DNA of 64,000 nt from Longimicrobiales bacterium (GCA_951828585.1 OX639991.1:962576-1026575); one strand, 5' to 3'. Positions 24,478 through 32,911 are shown, numbered from the stretch's first letter. Numbers and translations: made by a program. The notes: generated by a model not told the origin, from the sequence alone.

Positions 24478-24816
24478 CTAACCCGGTCCGCCCCACAGCC
24501 AGAGTGCCACGAACGCGCCGTAGCAGAGGGACATCGCGACCAGTGCGACGCGGCGCCACAGCGGAGGCCGGATCTCGGGCGGGAGTAGGCGGGTGTTGAT
24601 GTAGAGCAGGTGCAGCGACGACACCACGAAGACGATTCCAGCCATGTTGGCGCCCAGCTGCGGGAGTTGGATCGGCTGGGCGAGGCGGAGCGCGATGATC
24701 CCCCAGACCGCGAGCACCCCCAGAACCGGGTAGTAGACGAAGCGGATGTCGCCGCCGCGCACAGTTCTCACGCGGCGCGATCCGGTCCACAGGATGTCGG
24801 TGATCGAGCGGGTCAC
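24478..24816 (-). pseudogene. Nramp-family metal transporter, C-terminal fragment
   Basis: A 112-codon frame encodes what appears to be the last quarter of an Nramp-type divalent metal transporter. ITDILWTGSRRVRTVRGGD leads into three hydrophobic helices, with INTRLLPPEIRPPLWRR between the last two. The N-terminal helices carrying the metal-binding DPGN and MPH motifs are missing. The frame can be followed only to about 24861 before a stop, so this is a truncated gene rather than a small intact protein. The break lies just before the promoter of the divergent DUF4143 gene. The family call is by recognition of the C-terminal pattern. Confidence 0.6.
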
Positions 24817-24848
24817 CCCCTCGATAAGGGCTGATTCGAAACCGAATC

Positions 24849-24877
24849 TTGAATTAGCCTACATTAGTTGCTAACGT
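24849..24877 (+). promoter_or_regulatory. sigma-70-like promoter of DUF4143 gene
   Basis: TTGAAT (24849-24854) and TAACGT (24872-24877) are 17 bases apart. The predicted transcription start is at or just before the ATG at 24885, implying a leaderless or nearly leaderless mRNA. The spacer contains TACATTAG, also seen upstream of other genes in the window. Confidence 0.55.
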
Positions 24878-24884
24878 TGATCCC

Positions 24885-26081
24885 ATGATACCCCGTGATC
24901 TCGCTCCGGAACTCGCTCGGGCAGCGGCCCAGGCCCCCGTCGTCACCCTCACCGGTCCCCGGCAAAGTGGCAAGACCACGCTGTGCCGGGCGATGTTTCC
25001 CGATCATCCGTACCGAACCCTTGAAGCACTGGACGAGCGGGCGTTCGCGCTTGACGATCCGCTTCGTTTCCTGGCCCGCTTCCCGAAAGGAGCGGTCATA
25101 GACGAGGTCCAGCGGGCCCCCGGTCTGCTATCGTACCTGCAGGGGATCGTCGACGAAGATCCCGCGCCGGGAAGATGGATCCTGACCGGGTCGCAGAACC
25201 TGGCGCTTCTGCAATCGGTCAGCCAGTCGCTGGCAGGGCGCACCGAGGTGCTGAATCTGCTGCCGCTGGTGTGGGAAGAGGTCAAGCGTTTCGACCACCA
25301 TCCCGTGCGCATGGAAGAGGCCATGTTCAGCGGCGGCTACCCGCGCATCTTCGACCGGCATCTCGACCCTTCGCGCTGGCTCCGGTCCTACGTCGCCACC
25401 TACATCGAGCGGGACGTCCGTACCATCAGCAACATCGGCGACCTTGTGATGTTTCAGCGCTTCGTCCAACTCTGCGCGGGCCGTACCGGACAGTTGCTCA
25501 ACTATTCGTCCCTCGCGGGCGACTGCGGCATCTCCCAACCAACGGCCAAGGCCTGGTTGAGCGTGCTCGAGACGAGTTTCATCGCCTTTCGCCTGCCGGC
25601 CTTTCACGCCAACCTGCGAAAACGGCTGGTGAAGATGCCAAAGCTGTATTTCCACGACACCGGCCTGGCCTGCTGGTTGCTGGGGATTCGTGAACCCGGG
25701 CAACTCCAGTCACACCCGTTGCGCGGGCCCATGTTCGAGACGTGGGTGGTCTCCGAGATCGTCAAGCACCGCATGAACCGAGGGGAACCGGGCGGCCTGT
25801 CCTTCTACCGGGACCGAAACGGAGCCGAGGCCGATCTGGTCATTGAATCGCCGGACGGGCTGACTCTCGTGGAGGTCAAGGCTTCGGAGACGGCGGCGGC
25901 GAGCCTGTTCCGGGGCGCGGAGCGGGTGCGGGGCCATTTTGCGGATGCCGCCCGGGGGGGCCTCCCCCTTCCCGAAGTGGCGGTCGTCTACGGCGGCGGC
26001 GACCTTCAGGAGCGCACCGCGGGGCGGCTTGTTCCGTGGCGGCACGTGAGCGAACTGGCATTCCCCCGACGAGGAGGATGA
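24885..26081 (+). CDS. AAA ATPase with DUF4143 domain
   Basis: This 398-residue protein has an AAA_14 ATPase domain with Walker A GPRQSGKT (24-31), FPKGAVIDEVQRAPGLL as Walker B and the sensor-like WILTGSQN. The C-terminal DUF4143 nuclease-like half includes ATYIERDVR, YFHDTGLACWLLGI, GPMFETWVVSEI and the E-x-D/VEVK core ADLVIESPDG...TLVEVKASE, a PD-(D/E)XK-like arrangement. These proteins are widespread, often mobile, and of uncertain function. It appears to be expressed from a promoter that leaves little or no leader. It overlaps or abuts the small membrane protein behind it. Confidence 0.9.
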   Translation: MIPRDLAPELARAAAQAPVVTLTGPRQSGKTTLCRAMFPDHPYRTLEALDERAFALDDPLRFLARFPKGAVIDEVQRAPGLLSYLQGIVDEDPAPGRWILTGSQNLALLQSVSQSLAGRTEVLNLLPLVWEEVKRFDHHPVRMEEAMFSGGYPRIFDRHLDPSRWLRSYVATYIERDVRTISNIGDLVMFQRFVQLCAGRTGQLLNYSSLAGDCGISQPTAKAWLSVLETSFIAFRLPAFHANLRKRLVKMPKLYFHDTGLACWLLGIREPGQLQSHPLRGPMFETWVVSEIVKHRMNRGEPGGLSFYRDRNGAEADLVIESPDGLTLVEVKASETAAASLFRGAERVRGHFADAARGGLPLPEVAVVYGGGDLQERTAGRLVPWRHVSELAFPRRGG

Positions 26082-26083
26082 TG

Positions 26084-26437
26084 ATGAACCGATCCGCCCG
26101 CGAGTCCGGGAAAATGAATCGCCCGAACTGCGACCTGCCAACCATTGCCGCTGCAGTTGGCGTGGTGCCGGGACTTGTTCTCATCGTTCTCTTGGCGGAC
26201 CGATTCGGGCTGACATACCTCGTCCCGGTCATCGCGGCCATCCTGCCCTTTACGGCGACCACCTGGAAGGGCGCGGTTCTGCTCCGTGCCCTGGCCGCTG
26301 GTCTCTTCGGCGCGTTCGCGCTGTTGGGCGCCATGACAATCGGGGTGGTCTTCGTGCCCTCGGCGGCCCTGTCGCTATGGGGGATGGTCCGGGCCGCTGG
26401 ACGTCACAGCGAGGGACGGCGGGCGCAGCATGTTTGA
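26084..26437 (+). CDS. small membrane protein
   Basis: This protein has 117 residues, read from the third of three consecutive ATG codons (26078, 26081, 26084). GAGGAGG at 26071-26077 is best spaced for the last one, while the first overlaps the preceding stop. Three hydrophobic helices are visible: AAAVGVVPGLVLIVLLA, LVPVIAAILPFTATTW and AGLFGAFALLGAMTIGVVF. The tail is short and basic. No family is recognised. It is translationally coupled to the DUF4143 ATPase gene, but this may only reflect compact packing. Confidence 0.6.
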   Translation: MNRSARESGKMNRPNCDLPTIAAAVGVVPGLVLIVLLADRFGLTYLVPVIAAILPFTATTWKGAVLLRALAAGLFGAFALLGAMTIGVVFVPSAALSLWGMVRAAGRHSEGRRAQHV

Positions 26438-26517
26438 CCGGCCGGGTGGGCTGTACACCGGGCAGCCCGTGGACTGAAGCCACCGGGTTTTGGGGGGCTC
26501 CACCGGGACTGCCAGTA

Positions 26518-27273
26518 TCAGCTCTCCAGCACCGCGATGCACCGCCCTGGCCCGTGCACTCCGGTCACCACCGTCTGTCCGATGTCGGCCGACTTGCTCG
26601 GGCCGGAGTGGAGGCCCACACCCGCCGGCAATTCCGCCCGCAGTTCGAGCAGGGCGTCTTCCAGCCTGGCGAAGACGCGCCCGGCGGGCACCCAGATGAT
26701 GTGGACCGGGGGGAGAAGCTGCACCGCTCGTGTGCCGGTGGAGGGGAGGATGAGGCTGCCGGTCTCCGCGACCGCGCCCCACGCCAGGGAGATTCCCACG
26801 CCGGCGTGCTCGGGGGGGACCGCGTGGTGTAAGGGTTGGGGAGAGTTCCTGGGCCCTGCGACCGCGGGTGCGTGGCGTGACTGTCCGGGAGACTCTCCGC
26901 CCGCCGTGCCGGCGTCGGCGGGTGGCATATCCGGCGGGTGTGGTTGCAACCGTGCGGGTACGTCGGCGCCGATGGCGATGGCGTTCACCTCGTCGCCCAG
27001 CCCATTGATGAACGAGGTCAGCCAGTCGCGCGGGGATCGGTCCGGGTCGGGGGTGGCGACCTCGCCGCACTGGCTTGTGAAACGTTTCACAAAGGTTGTG
27101 GTGGGGGCGGGGGGAGTGGCAGGGTCGGGGGCGGGGGGCGTTTCGAGGCGGCCGGGGTGGGGGAGCTTGCCGCGCGTGGCGGTCGCCCTGGTGACGCGCG
27201 CGAGGATTCGAGCCCTTGCGCCGCCGAGGTCGCCGCGCGATTCGGGGCGGTCCCGGGTGGCCGATCCGCTCAT
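26518..27273 (-). CDS. lutC: lactate utilization protein C (LUD domain)
   Basis: This 251-residue protein starts with an ATG that overlaps the lutB stop (ATGA, 27270-27273). The C-terminal LUD fold is recognisable: GVGISLAWGAVAETGSLILPS, then VHIIWVPAGRVFARLEDAL, and the end SADIGQTVVTGVHGPGR. The middle region (about 60-130) is Pro/Ala-rich and looks expanded relative to the family's usual 200-240 residues. LutABC together oxidise L-lactate to pyruvate in organisms where the set is characterised. It is the last gene of the lutABC operon. Confidence 0.9.
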   Translation of the reverse strand: MSGSATRDRPESRGDLGGARARILARVTRATATRGKLPHPGRLETPPAPDPATPPAPTTTFVKRFTSQCGEVATPDPDRSPRDWLTSFINGLGDEVNAIAIGADVPARLQPHPPDMPPADAGTAGGESPGQSRHAPAVAGPRNSPQPLHHAVPPEHAGVGISLAWGAVAETGSLILPSTGTRAVQLLPPVHIIWVPAGRVFARLEDALLELRAELPAGVGLHSGPSKSADIGQTVVTGVHGPGRCIAVLES

Positions 27274-28661
27274 TTGATCCCCTGGCGCCAGAGTTGGCGG
27301 AAGGTGTGGGGAGATGGACGGGGGAGATCGCGATCGTTTGACCAGTCGCTCAGCATGGGGAGCTTTCGGGCGGCGCGGGTGGCTCCCAGTCGCGTGCCGA
27401 TCCTGGCCGCGGCGCGATAGAGCGGAGGACGGGTGGCGGCGGTGGCCAGTCCCGCCAGCGCCGCGCGCTCCTTCCACGGTGTGAGGCCCTTCTGCTGCGC
27501 CTCCTCGCGCCACGAGAGAAGCAGTTCGGGGATGGGGATTCGCACCGGGCATGCGTCGAAGCAGGCGCCGCAGAGCGACGAGGCGAAGGGGAGGGGCATG
27601 GCTTCATGCAGGCCGAGGAGGCCGGGGTCGAGCACCGATCCGATCGGTCCCGAGTAGACCCAGCCGTATGCGTGGCCGCCGGTCTGGCGGTAGACGGGAC
27701 AGGTGTTCAGGCAGGCGCCGCAGCGCACGCAGCGGAGCGCCTCCCACGCGTGCTCGTGCAACAGGACATCGGTGCGCCCGTTGTCGACGAGAACGACGTG
27801 AACCTCTTCCGGGCCATCGTCGCCGGGGGCGGACGCGGGGCCCTGGACGAGCGAGACGAAGCAGCCGATCGGCTGGCCGGTCGCGGCCCGGGCGGTGAGC
27901 TGCAGGAATCCCGCCAGGTCGCTCATGCGGGGAAGCAGCTTCTCGATCCCCACGAGCGCGACGTGCACCCGCGGCAGCGACGTGGTCAGGCGGATGTTGC
28001 CTTCGTTCTCGATCAGGGCGACCGTGCCCGTCTCGGCGACGAGGAAGTTGCCGCCGGTGATGCCCATGTCGGCATTGATGAATGCATCGCGCAACACGTC
28101 GCGTGCGGCGCGGGCGAGTTCGTCGGGATCGCCGCCGGGGTCCGTCTCCAGGCGGTCGGCGAAGAGGTGCTGCACCTGCTCGAGGGTCTTGTGGATGGCG
28201 GGGCCGACGATGTGGCTGGGAGGCTCGTCCAGAAGCTGCAGGATGTACTCGCCGAGGTCGGTCTCGTAGACCTCGATGCCGGCGCGCTCGAGCGCCGGAT
28301 TCAGCTCGACTTCTTCGGTAAGCATGCTCTTTCCCTTGACCACGCTCCTGGCCGAATGGCGCGCCGCCAGCGCAAGCACGATCTGGCGGGCCTCGTCCGC
28401 GTCACGCGCCCAGTGGACATCAGCCCCGTTGGCTTCGAGCTGCGCCTCCGCCTCGGCCAGGTAGTCGTCCAGATGGGTGAGGAGGTGGTTCTTCACGCCT
28501 TCGGCCCACCTTCGCCACGAGTCCGCGTCCACTTCACCGTAGGCCCGCCGCCGCTTCTCGTCGAAGGCGACGGTCGCGCCGGTGACCGCGGTCCGGACTT
28601 CCGGCCGGTCGCGGATGGCCTCGCGCGAGCGGGTCGCGTATTCGCTGATTCGCACGCTCAT
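27270..28661 (-). CDS. lutB: lactate utilization iron-sulfur protein B
   Basis: This 463-residue protein has an N-terminal LUD domain (KGKSMLTEEVELN, GITGGNFLVAETGTVALIEN) followed by two 4Fe-4S clusters: CVRCGACLNTCP near residue 309 and CGACFDACP near 362. After the second cluster comes the family's DUF3390-like tail (LSWREEAQQKGLTPWKE). All cysteines for both clusters are present, so it should be functional. It overlaps lutA by ATGA at 28658-28661 and lutC by ATGA at 27270-27273, showing tight co-translation of the three subunits. Confidence 0.95.
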   Translation of the reverse strand: MSVRISEYATRSREAIRDRPEVRTAVTGATVAFDEKRRRAYGEVDADSWRRWAEGVKNHLLTHLDDYLAEAEAQLEANGADVHWARDADEARQIVLALAARHSARSVVKGKSMLTEEVELNPALERAGIEVYETDLGEYILQLLDEPPSHIVGPAIHKTLEQVQHLFADRLETDPGGDPDELARAARDVLRDAFINADMGITGGNFLVAETGTVALIENEGNIRLTTSLPRVHVALVGIEKLLPRMSDLAGFLQLTARAATGQPIGCFVSLVQGPASAPGDDGPEEVHVVLVDNGRTDVLLHEHAWEALRCVRCGACLNTCPVYRQTGGHAYGWVYSGPIGSVLDPGLLGLHEAMPLPFASSLCGACFDACPVRIPIPELLLSWREEAQQKGLTPWKERAALAGLATAATRPPLYRAAARIGTRLGATRAARKLPMLSDWSNDRDLPRPSPHTFRQLWRQGIK

Positions 28662-29458
28662 TCGAGTCTCCTTCCCGCCTGGCCATTGCTTCGCCCATGC
28701 CTTCCGCCACTGTCCCGTTCAGCCATTGCTTCGCCCGCCCACCCATCCACCCCCCGCCACAGCGCCGTCGCCAGGTGCACGAACTCCACCCCGTCCCCCC
28801 GCGCCCGGCCTCGCCCATCAAGTTGCAGGATACAGCCCCCATCCCCCGACACCACCCAGTCCACGCGGGGCAGCGAATCGAGCTTGCGGTCCGCCAACGC
28901 CGCGGACACATCGGTCATCTTGACCGAGAACAGTCCCCCGAAGCCGCAGCACTCCTCTGCCGCCTCCCAGGGAACAACCTCGGCCCCGGCCCCCTCCAGC
29001 AACACGGCCGGCTCCGTCTCCAGCCGCAGTTCCCGCAGCGCATGGCACCCCTGGTGCAGGGCCACCCGGCGCCCCGCCAGCCCGTCCCCCAGCCGCGTCA
29101 CGCCCAGACGCCGCATGATGAACTCGGCCAGCTCGAAGGTCCTATCGGCCAGCGCGGCCGCCTGAACCGCGCGGTCGGCCTCCTCCATCAGGCGCGGGTA
29201 GAACTTCTTCACCATGGTCGCGCACGAACCGCTGGGCAGCACCACAGCCTCGCAGTCGGCGAAGACCTCCATGGTGTGATCGGCCATGCGCACCGCCTCG
29301 CGGGACATCCCGGCGTTGTAGGCGGGCTGCCCGCAACAGGTCTGCGCGTCGGGGAAGGTGACTTCGCAGCCGAGGTGGCGCAGCAGCCGCACCGCATCCG
29401 CGGCCGCTTCCGCGAAGTAGTGGTCCGCCAGGCAGGTGACGAAGAGGGCGACTTTCAT
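28658..29458 (-). CDS. lutA: lactate utilization protein A (Cys-rich CCG domains)
   Basis: This 266-residue protein has two CCG domains: TCCGQPAYNAG near residue 40 and EECCGFGGLFSVKM near 171, with VLPSGSCATMVKKFYP and VALHQGCHALRE between. These are the heterodisulfide-reductase-like [4Fe-4S] binding parts of LutA/GlpC-type proteins. The normal fold ends at about VHLATALWRG. The last 25 residues (GEAMAERDSGGRHGRSNG and beyond) are encoded by two copies of a short dispersed DNA repeat and look like an acquired tail. It leads the lutABC operon; a perfect TACATTA palindrome lies upstream (29491-29506). Confidence 0.93.
   Translation of the reverse strand: MKVALFVTCLADHYFAEAAADAVRLLRHLGCEVTFPDAQTCCGQPAYNAGMSREAVRMADHTMEVFADCEAVVLPSGSCATMVKKFYPRLMEEADRAVQAAALADRTFELAEFIMRRLGVTRLGDGLAGRRVALHQGCHALRELRLETEPAVLLEGAGAEVVPWEAAEECCGFGGLFSVKMTDVSAALADRKLDSLPRVDWVVSGDGGCILQLDGRGRARGDGVEFVHLATALWRGVDGWAGEAMAERDSGGRHGRSNGQAGRRLE
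28682..28736. repeat. two copies of a dispersed repeat in the 3' end of lutA
   Basis: GCCATTGCTTCGCCC occurs at 28682-28696 and 28722-28736, 40 bases apart, and again in the MFS gene at 21217-21231. In lutA the copies are translated in two different frames (GEAMAERD and GRSNG). They account for the unusual C-terminal tail of the protein. Confidence 0.8.
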
Positions 29459-29490
29459 GAGGGCAAAGGTAGCAACTGTAATGAGAAGTT

Positions 29491-29506
29491 TACATTATGT
29501 AATGTA
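29491..29506. promoter_or_regulatory. palindromic operator candidate upstream of lutA
   Basis: TACATTA-TG-TAATGTA is a perfect 7+2+7 inverted repeat about 35 bases upstream of the lutA start, overlapping the 3' end of the DUF2182 gene. The TACA/TGTA ends resemble BlaI/MecI-family operators. Regulation of lutABC by such a repressor is inference. Confidence 0.5.
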
Positions 29507-30091
29507 CAGTATACAAACCGCCAAACCAACAGCCACCAACCCCACCCCGACCGGCCTGGTCAGCCGCGCCCCGAAGGGCAGCGTCGTTTCGGCGACCATC
29601 ACCGCCATCAGCAGCCCCATCCAGACGAGGTCGATCATCCCGACCACCAGCGCCAGGGCCATGAGCGCCCAACAGCACCCCACGCAGTCGAGACCGTGCC
29701 CTAGGCCCATCCGCAGGTGTCCCGAAGCGCCATGGCGCCAACGGGTGAGGAGGTATCCCGCCGGCGACCGGCAGCGGGACAGGCACGCGCTCTTGAAAGG
29801 GGTGAACTGGAAGGCGCCGGCCAGGATCAGGGCGGTCGCCGAGTGGTACGGCGCGTCGACCCCGAAGGGCACGGGGACCTCGAAGGCGGCGAGAGCCAGT
29901 TGGACCCCCGCCGCCGCAGCGCTGAATCCCGTCCACGCGACCGCGTAGCCGGCGGCAAAGGGGAAGACGAACGAGGGCGTGTTTCGATTCGCAGCCTGGC
30001 GCCTCAGCGCCCGCAGCCAGGGCACGACGATCGGGGCCATCATCACGGCTGTCATCGCCATCCACATGGCGAGGGCGGAGGAATAGCTCAA
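29495..30091 (-). CDS. DUF2182 integral membrane protein
   Basis: This protein has 198 residues from a TTG at 30091; an ATG at 30067 is an alternative. About five or six helices are seen. The family's cysteine motifs are present: FKSACLSRCRSPAGYLL and GLDCVGCCWALMALALVVG, with FAAGYAVAWTGFSAAA earlier. DUF2182 proteins are proposed metal-binding membrane proteins; the function is not established. It is the downstream partner of the DUF1326 gene, a pairing seen repeatedly in genomes, though here a 108-base gap with spaced repeats separates them. Confidence 0.82.
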   Translation of the reverse strand: MSYSSALAMWMAMTAVMMAPIVVPWLRALRRQAANRNTPSFVFPFAAGYAVAWTGFSAAAAGVQLALAAFEVPVPFGVDAPYHSATALILAGAFQFTPFKSACLSRCRSPAGYLLTRWRHGASGHLRMGLGHGLDCVGCCWALMALALVVGMIDLVWMGLLMAVMVAETTLPFGARLTRPVGVGLVAVGLAVCILYIT

Positions 30092-30100
30092 CGGGCCATC

Positions 30101-30186
30101 CGGCGGGGCGCAAAACCGCTCAATGGACTGCCGGGCGAGGCACGAAACCGGTCACCGAGCCGCCCGGCGGGGCGCAAAACCGCTCA
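30101..30186. repeat. spaced direct repeats between DUF1326 and DUF2182 genes
   Basis: CGGCGGGGCGCAAAACCGCTCA occurs exactly at 30101-30122 and 30165-30186. A diverged copy lies between them (about 30132-30154), giving a spacing of roughly 32 bases. The array fills the gap between the two genes. Confidence 0.85.
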
Positions 30187-30199
30187 GCGGAGCCACGGC

Positions 30200-30805
30200 T
30201 CAGGGACCCGTCCAGCGAAACCGCGACCAGAGGCCGTGGGTCCCCTCGTTGTCGATCACGATCTCCCCGTCGTCATACCGGGCCGAGCCCCGGGCGATCA
30301 CCTGCGTGGAATCGTGGACCTTGTTGTAGATGTTGGCGAAGGTGACGGGTTTCTCCCGGTCCCTGCCGCGAATCGCCTCGACCGCGCTTTCGAGGAACCC
30401 CGCAACGGTCACCGCCTTCCGCTCGGGCGCGTCGTCGATCCGAAGGGTTGCGCTCAGCGTCGGGAGCGCATCGGCTACGAACCGCGCCAACACCTCCCAG
30501 GGCCCGCCCCGCGCCCCCGTGATGACCTCCTCCACGGCCCGCCGCTGCCCCCGGTCCGCCCGGTCCGACACGATGATCCGCTGCCGCCACCCCCCGTCGA
30601 CCATGACCTGGGGCGCCTCGTACACCACCACCGCGTCGACCCCCGCCAGGTCGGTTCCGTCCACGCGTCCCCCCTCGAAGCGGATGGCCCAGAAGCCGCG
30701 ACACACCTCGTGGGTGCACCTCTGGCTGAAGTGGATGTGGCCCGGGCACACCGCCGTGCAGTTGCAGTTCTCGAAGAGCAGTCCCTCGGCCCACCAGTCG
30801 TTCAA
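30200..30805 (-). CDS. DUF1326 domain protein
   Basis: This 201-residue protein opens WWAEGLLFENCNCTAVCPGHIHF, the signature cysteine cluster (Cys14, Cys16 and Cys20) of DUF1326. A second cysteine pair, RCTHEVCRGFWAI, follows. The rest is a beta-rich domain with ATLRIDDAPERKAVTV and SARYDDGEIVIDNEG. It has no signal peptide. The family is uncharacterised and typically sits beside a DUF2182 membrane protein, as here; the shared cysteine motifs suggest a metal or redox role for the pair. Confidence 0.9.
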   Translation of the reverse strand: MNDWWAEGLLFENCNCTAVCPGHIHFSQRCTHEVCRGFWAIRFEGGRVDGTDLAGVDAVVVYEAPQVMVDGGWRQRIIVSDRADRGQRRAVEEVITGARGGPWEVLARFVADALPTLSATLRIDDAPERKAVTVAGFLESAVEAIRGRDREKPVTFANIYNKVHDSTQVIARGSARYDDGEIVIDNEGTHGLWSRFRWTGP

Positions 30806-30818
30806 GGTCCGTCTCCCG

Positions 30819-31724
30819 TCAGTGCGTCAGCATGTAGATCACCACATTGATTCCGACTGCGTAGGCGTTGGGCGAGAAGAGATAGAAGAACTCGTCGTCC
30901 TCGCCTTCGCGCTCCCATCCGTCGGCGATGTCGGTATTGTGTGTCATGATGACCATGAGTCGCCCCGAATCGTCCATGATGCCGTGCATGGTGGGGACTG
31001 CGCTCTCCGATCCACGCTCCGATGTCCCCCCGCGCCCGCTTTGCCTCCAGTACTGGATCGACGGGATCTGTGGAATGCTGTCGACGGTGTACAGGGTGTG
31101 GAAGATGACGTGATCGGGTGGCACCGGGACGATGGAATACTCGGGAAGGACGCGCTGCATCTCACGCGTCCAGTTGGCCCAGGCGTAGTTGCCCCAGAAG
31201 TCGTCCGCCCACAGGAACCCGCCCTTGAGCAGGTAGTCCCGGAGCCGTACGGCCTCCACCGCCGTGAATCCGATCGTCCCCACGTCGGATGCGAAGAGGA
31301 ACGGACACTCGTAGAGGTCACCCTCCATGAGCCTGACCACGGCGTGGAAGGGGTCCCCCCACTCGTTGCGCGTGACGTCCGCCTTTGTGAGTTGAGAGAG
31401 ACGGAGCGGCAGATTGCGGTCCCCGTCCGGGTAGTCCGTCCTCCAGCCCTGTCCAAGCCATTCCCGCCGAACCGCGTTGTACTGCAGGCGGCAAAAGGTG
31501 AAGCCGCCCTGCTCGGTGGCTTCCGACGGCTTGCGGGTCGGGGCCCAGCGCCGGCCCCACTGGCCTGCCAGCGGTTCGGCGGCGAGGATAGATGCGATGC
31601 AAAGCAGTCTGGAAGCCACGACAAGCCTCCGAACGACCCCCGTCGCAGACGAGGCCGCGCGGTGTGAGCCTCCACCAGGCGTCGGCCGACTGGCCGAAAG
31701 ACGGGTGAGGTAACTACGGTTCAT
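30819..31724 (-). CDS. DUF4159 domain exported protein
   Basis: This protein has 301 residues from the ATG at 31724; further upstream codons are not protein-like. The signal-peptide region is long (about 1-50, ending PLAGQWGRR). The DUF4159 fold follows: FTFCRLQYNAVRREWLGQGW, VRLRDYLLKGGFLWADDFWG, MQRVLPEYSIVPVPPDHVIF and a final FYLFSPNAYAVGINVVIYML. DUF4159 is glutamine-amidotransferase-like in fold but has no proven activity. The gene ends 13 bases before the DUF1326 start and may be co-transcribed with it. Confidence 0.85.
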   Translation of the reverse strand: MNRSYLTRLSASRPTPGGGSHRAASSATGVVRRLVVASRLLCIASILAAEPLAGQWGRRWAPTRKPSEATEQGGFTFCRLQYNAVRREWLGQGWRTDYPDGDRNLPLRLSQLTKADVTRNEWGDPFHAVVRLMEGDLYECPFLFASDVGTIGFTAVEAVRLRDYLLKGGFLWADDFWGNYAWANWTREMQRVLPEYSIVPVPPDHVIFHTLYTVDSIPQIPSIQYWRQSGRGGTSERGSESAVPTMHGIMDDSGRLMVIMTHNTDIADGWEREGEDDEFFYLFSPNAYAVGINVVIYMLTH

Positions 31725-31758
31725 AGTCCAATCCTGACAGTAGCAGGCGACTCTGACA

Positions 31759-31860
31759 ATGAGACGCTCTTCACGCCTGCTGGCGATGGCCGTGCTCCTT
31801 TTCGCGAGTTGCCGGTCTTCCGGCGGCCCGACCGACCCTTCCGAACCGGTGAAGCGATAG
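31759..31860 (+). CDS. possible tiny lipoprotein
   Basis: A 33-codon frame encodes MRRSSRLLAMAVLLFASC followed by a short hydrophilic tail ending EPVKR. The basic start, hydrophobic core and lipobox (LFASC) make a complete minimal lipoprotein. It lies between the divergent DUF4159 and squalene/phytoene synthase genes. It could be a real entericidin-like peptide or the remnant 5' end of a lost lipoprotein gene. Confidence 0.45.
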   Translation: MRRSSRLLAMAVLLFASCRSSGGPTDPSEPVKR

Positions 31861-31945
31861 TCGCCGCCGGTAACCAGGTCGGTCCCTCGCGCACGGCACC
31901 GCCTTGTACTTGACGCTGCCCGACCCTTTCCGACTATTTCGTGGC

Positions 31946-32911
31946 ATGGCCACCCTTCAGGAGCTTCTGCTCCGATCCAGCCGCACCTTCGGAGTGGGAA
32001 TCGACCTGCTACCGGAGCCACTGCGAGGGGAAATCACAGTGGCCTACCTTCTGCTCCGCGTCTCCGACTACCTCGAAGACAGCGAGGCGCTCGCTGACGA
32101 CACCAAGATCGCCCTGCTAGATGACTGGCGCCGCGCTCTCGCCGACCGCGCGGAACGTGCGACGGTGGTCGAACGTCTCGCCGAAGCCCGCGAAGACACG
32201 CCCGACGCCCTCGTGGCCCGCCACGCGGCGACCGTGCTCGAGGGACTGGATCGCATGGGACCGGAGGCACGCGAAATCGTGGTGCGGCGCGTTCGGGAAT
32301 CGACCGCCGGGATGGCGCGCTGGACCCGGCGCGGATCGGTCTTCCACGGCGAGGCCGACCTGGACGACTACATGCACGAGGTGGCCGGACGGGTGGGACT
32401 GCTCCTCACGGAACTCTTCCTGCTCCGGCTCTCCGGTCTCGCGAAGAGAAGCGAAGGAATGATGGGCCTGGGACGGGAGTTCGGCCTGGGTCTGCAGACC
32501 GTAAACGTCATCCGGGGGCTTCACGAAGACCCTCGCAGGGGCTGGGTGTACGTTCCGCGGAGTTTCGTTCCCGGGGGCCTTCAATCCCCCGATGCGATCT
32601 TCGATCCGTCCAACCTCGATGCGGCCCTGGCCGTCCTGACCAGACTGGCCGGGAAGGCGGACGGCCACCTCGCGGCGGCGCGGCAATACGTGCGCCTCAT
32701 CCCCCGCCGCCACCACCGCGTCCGCCTCTTCTGCCTGCTGCCGCTCTTCTTCGCGATCCGCACGCTGGCCGTCAGCCGAAACAACCCGGATGTGCTGCGC
32801 ACCGAGGTCAAGATGACCCGCGACGAGGTTCGTTCCATCACGCGGCAGGCGCGGGTGATGGGGGTCTCCAATCGGTGGATTGGCTGGTATTGCGGACGGC
32901 TGGCGCGATAG
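31946..32911 (+). CDS. squalene/phytoene synthase family protein
   Basis: This protein has 321 residues from the ATG at 31946 (a TTG at 31904 is possible). It carries the trans-isoprenyl diphosphate synthase head-to-head motifs: LLLRVSDYLEDS near 36-46 (first Asp-rich motif) and, in the second half, DYMHEVAGRVGLLLTELF then LGLQTVNVIRGLHEDPRRG. It resembles squalene synthases that condense two farnesyl diphosphates, supplying squalene for hopanoids or C30 carotenoids. No cyclase or desaturase of that pathway is adjacent; the FAD oxidoreductases at 38-41 kb are not clearly carotenoid enzymes. A specific product is therefore not assigned. Confidence 0.82.
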   Translation: MATLQELLLRSSRTFGVGIDLLPEPLRGEITVAYLLLRVSDYLEDSEALADDTKIALLDDWRRALADRAERATVVERLAEAREDTPDALVARHAATVLEGLDRMGPEAREIVVRRVRESTAGMARWTRRGSVFHGEADLDDYMHEVAGRVGLLLTELFLLRLSGLAKRSEGMMGLGREFGLGLQTVNVIRGLHEDPRRGWVYVPRSFVPGGLQSPDAIFDPSNLDAALAVLTRLAGKADGHLAAARQYVRLIPRRHHRVRLFCLLPLFFAIRTLAVSRNNPDVLRTEVKMTRDEVRSITRQARVMGVSNRWIGWYCGRLAR

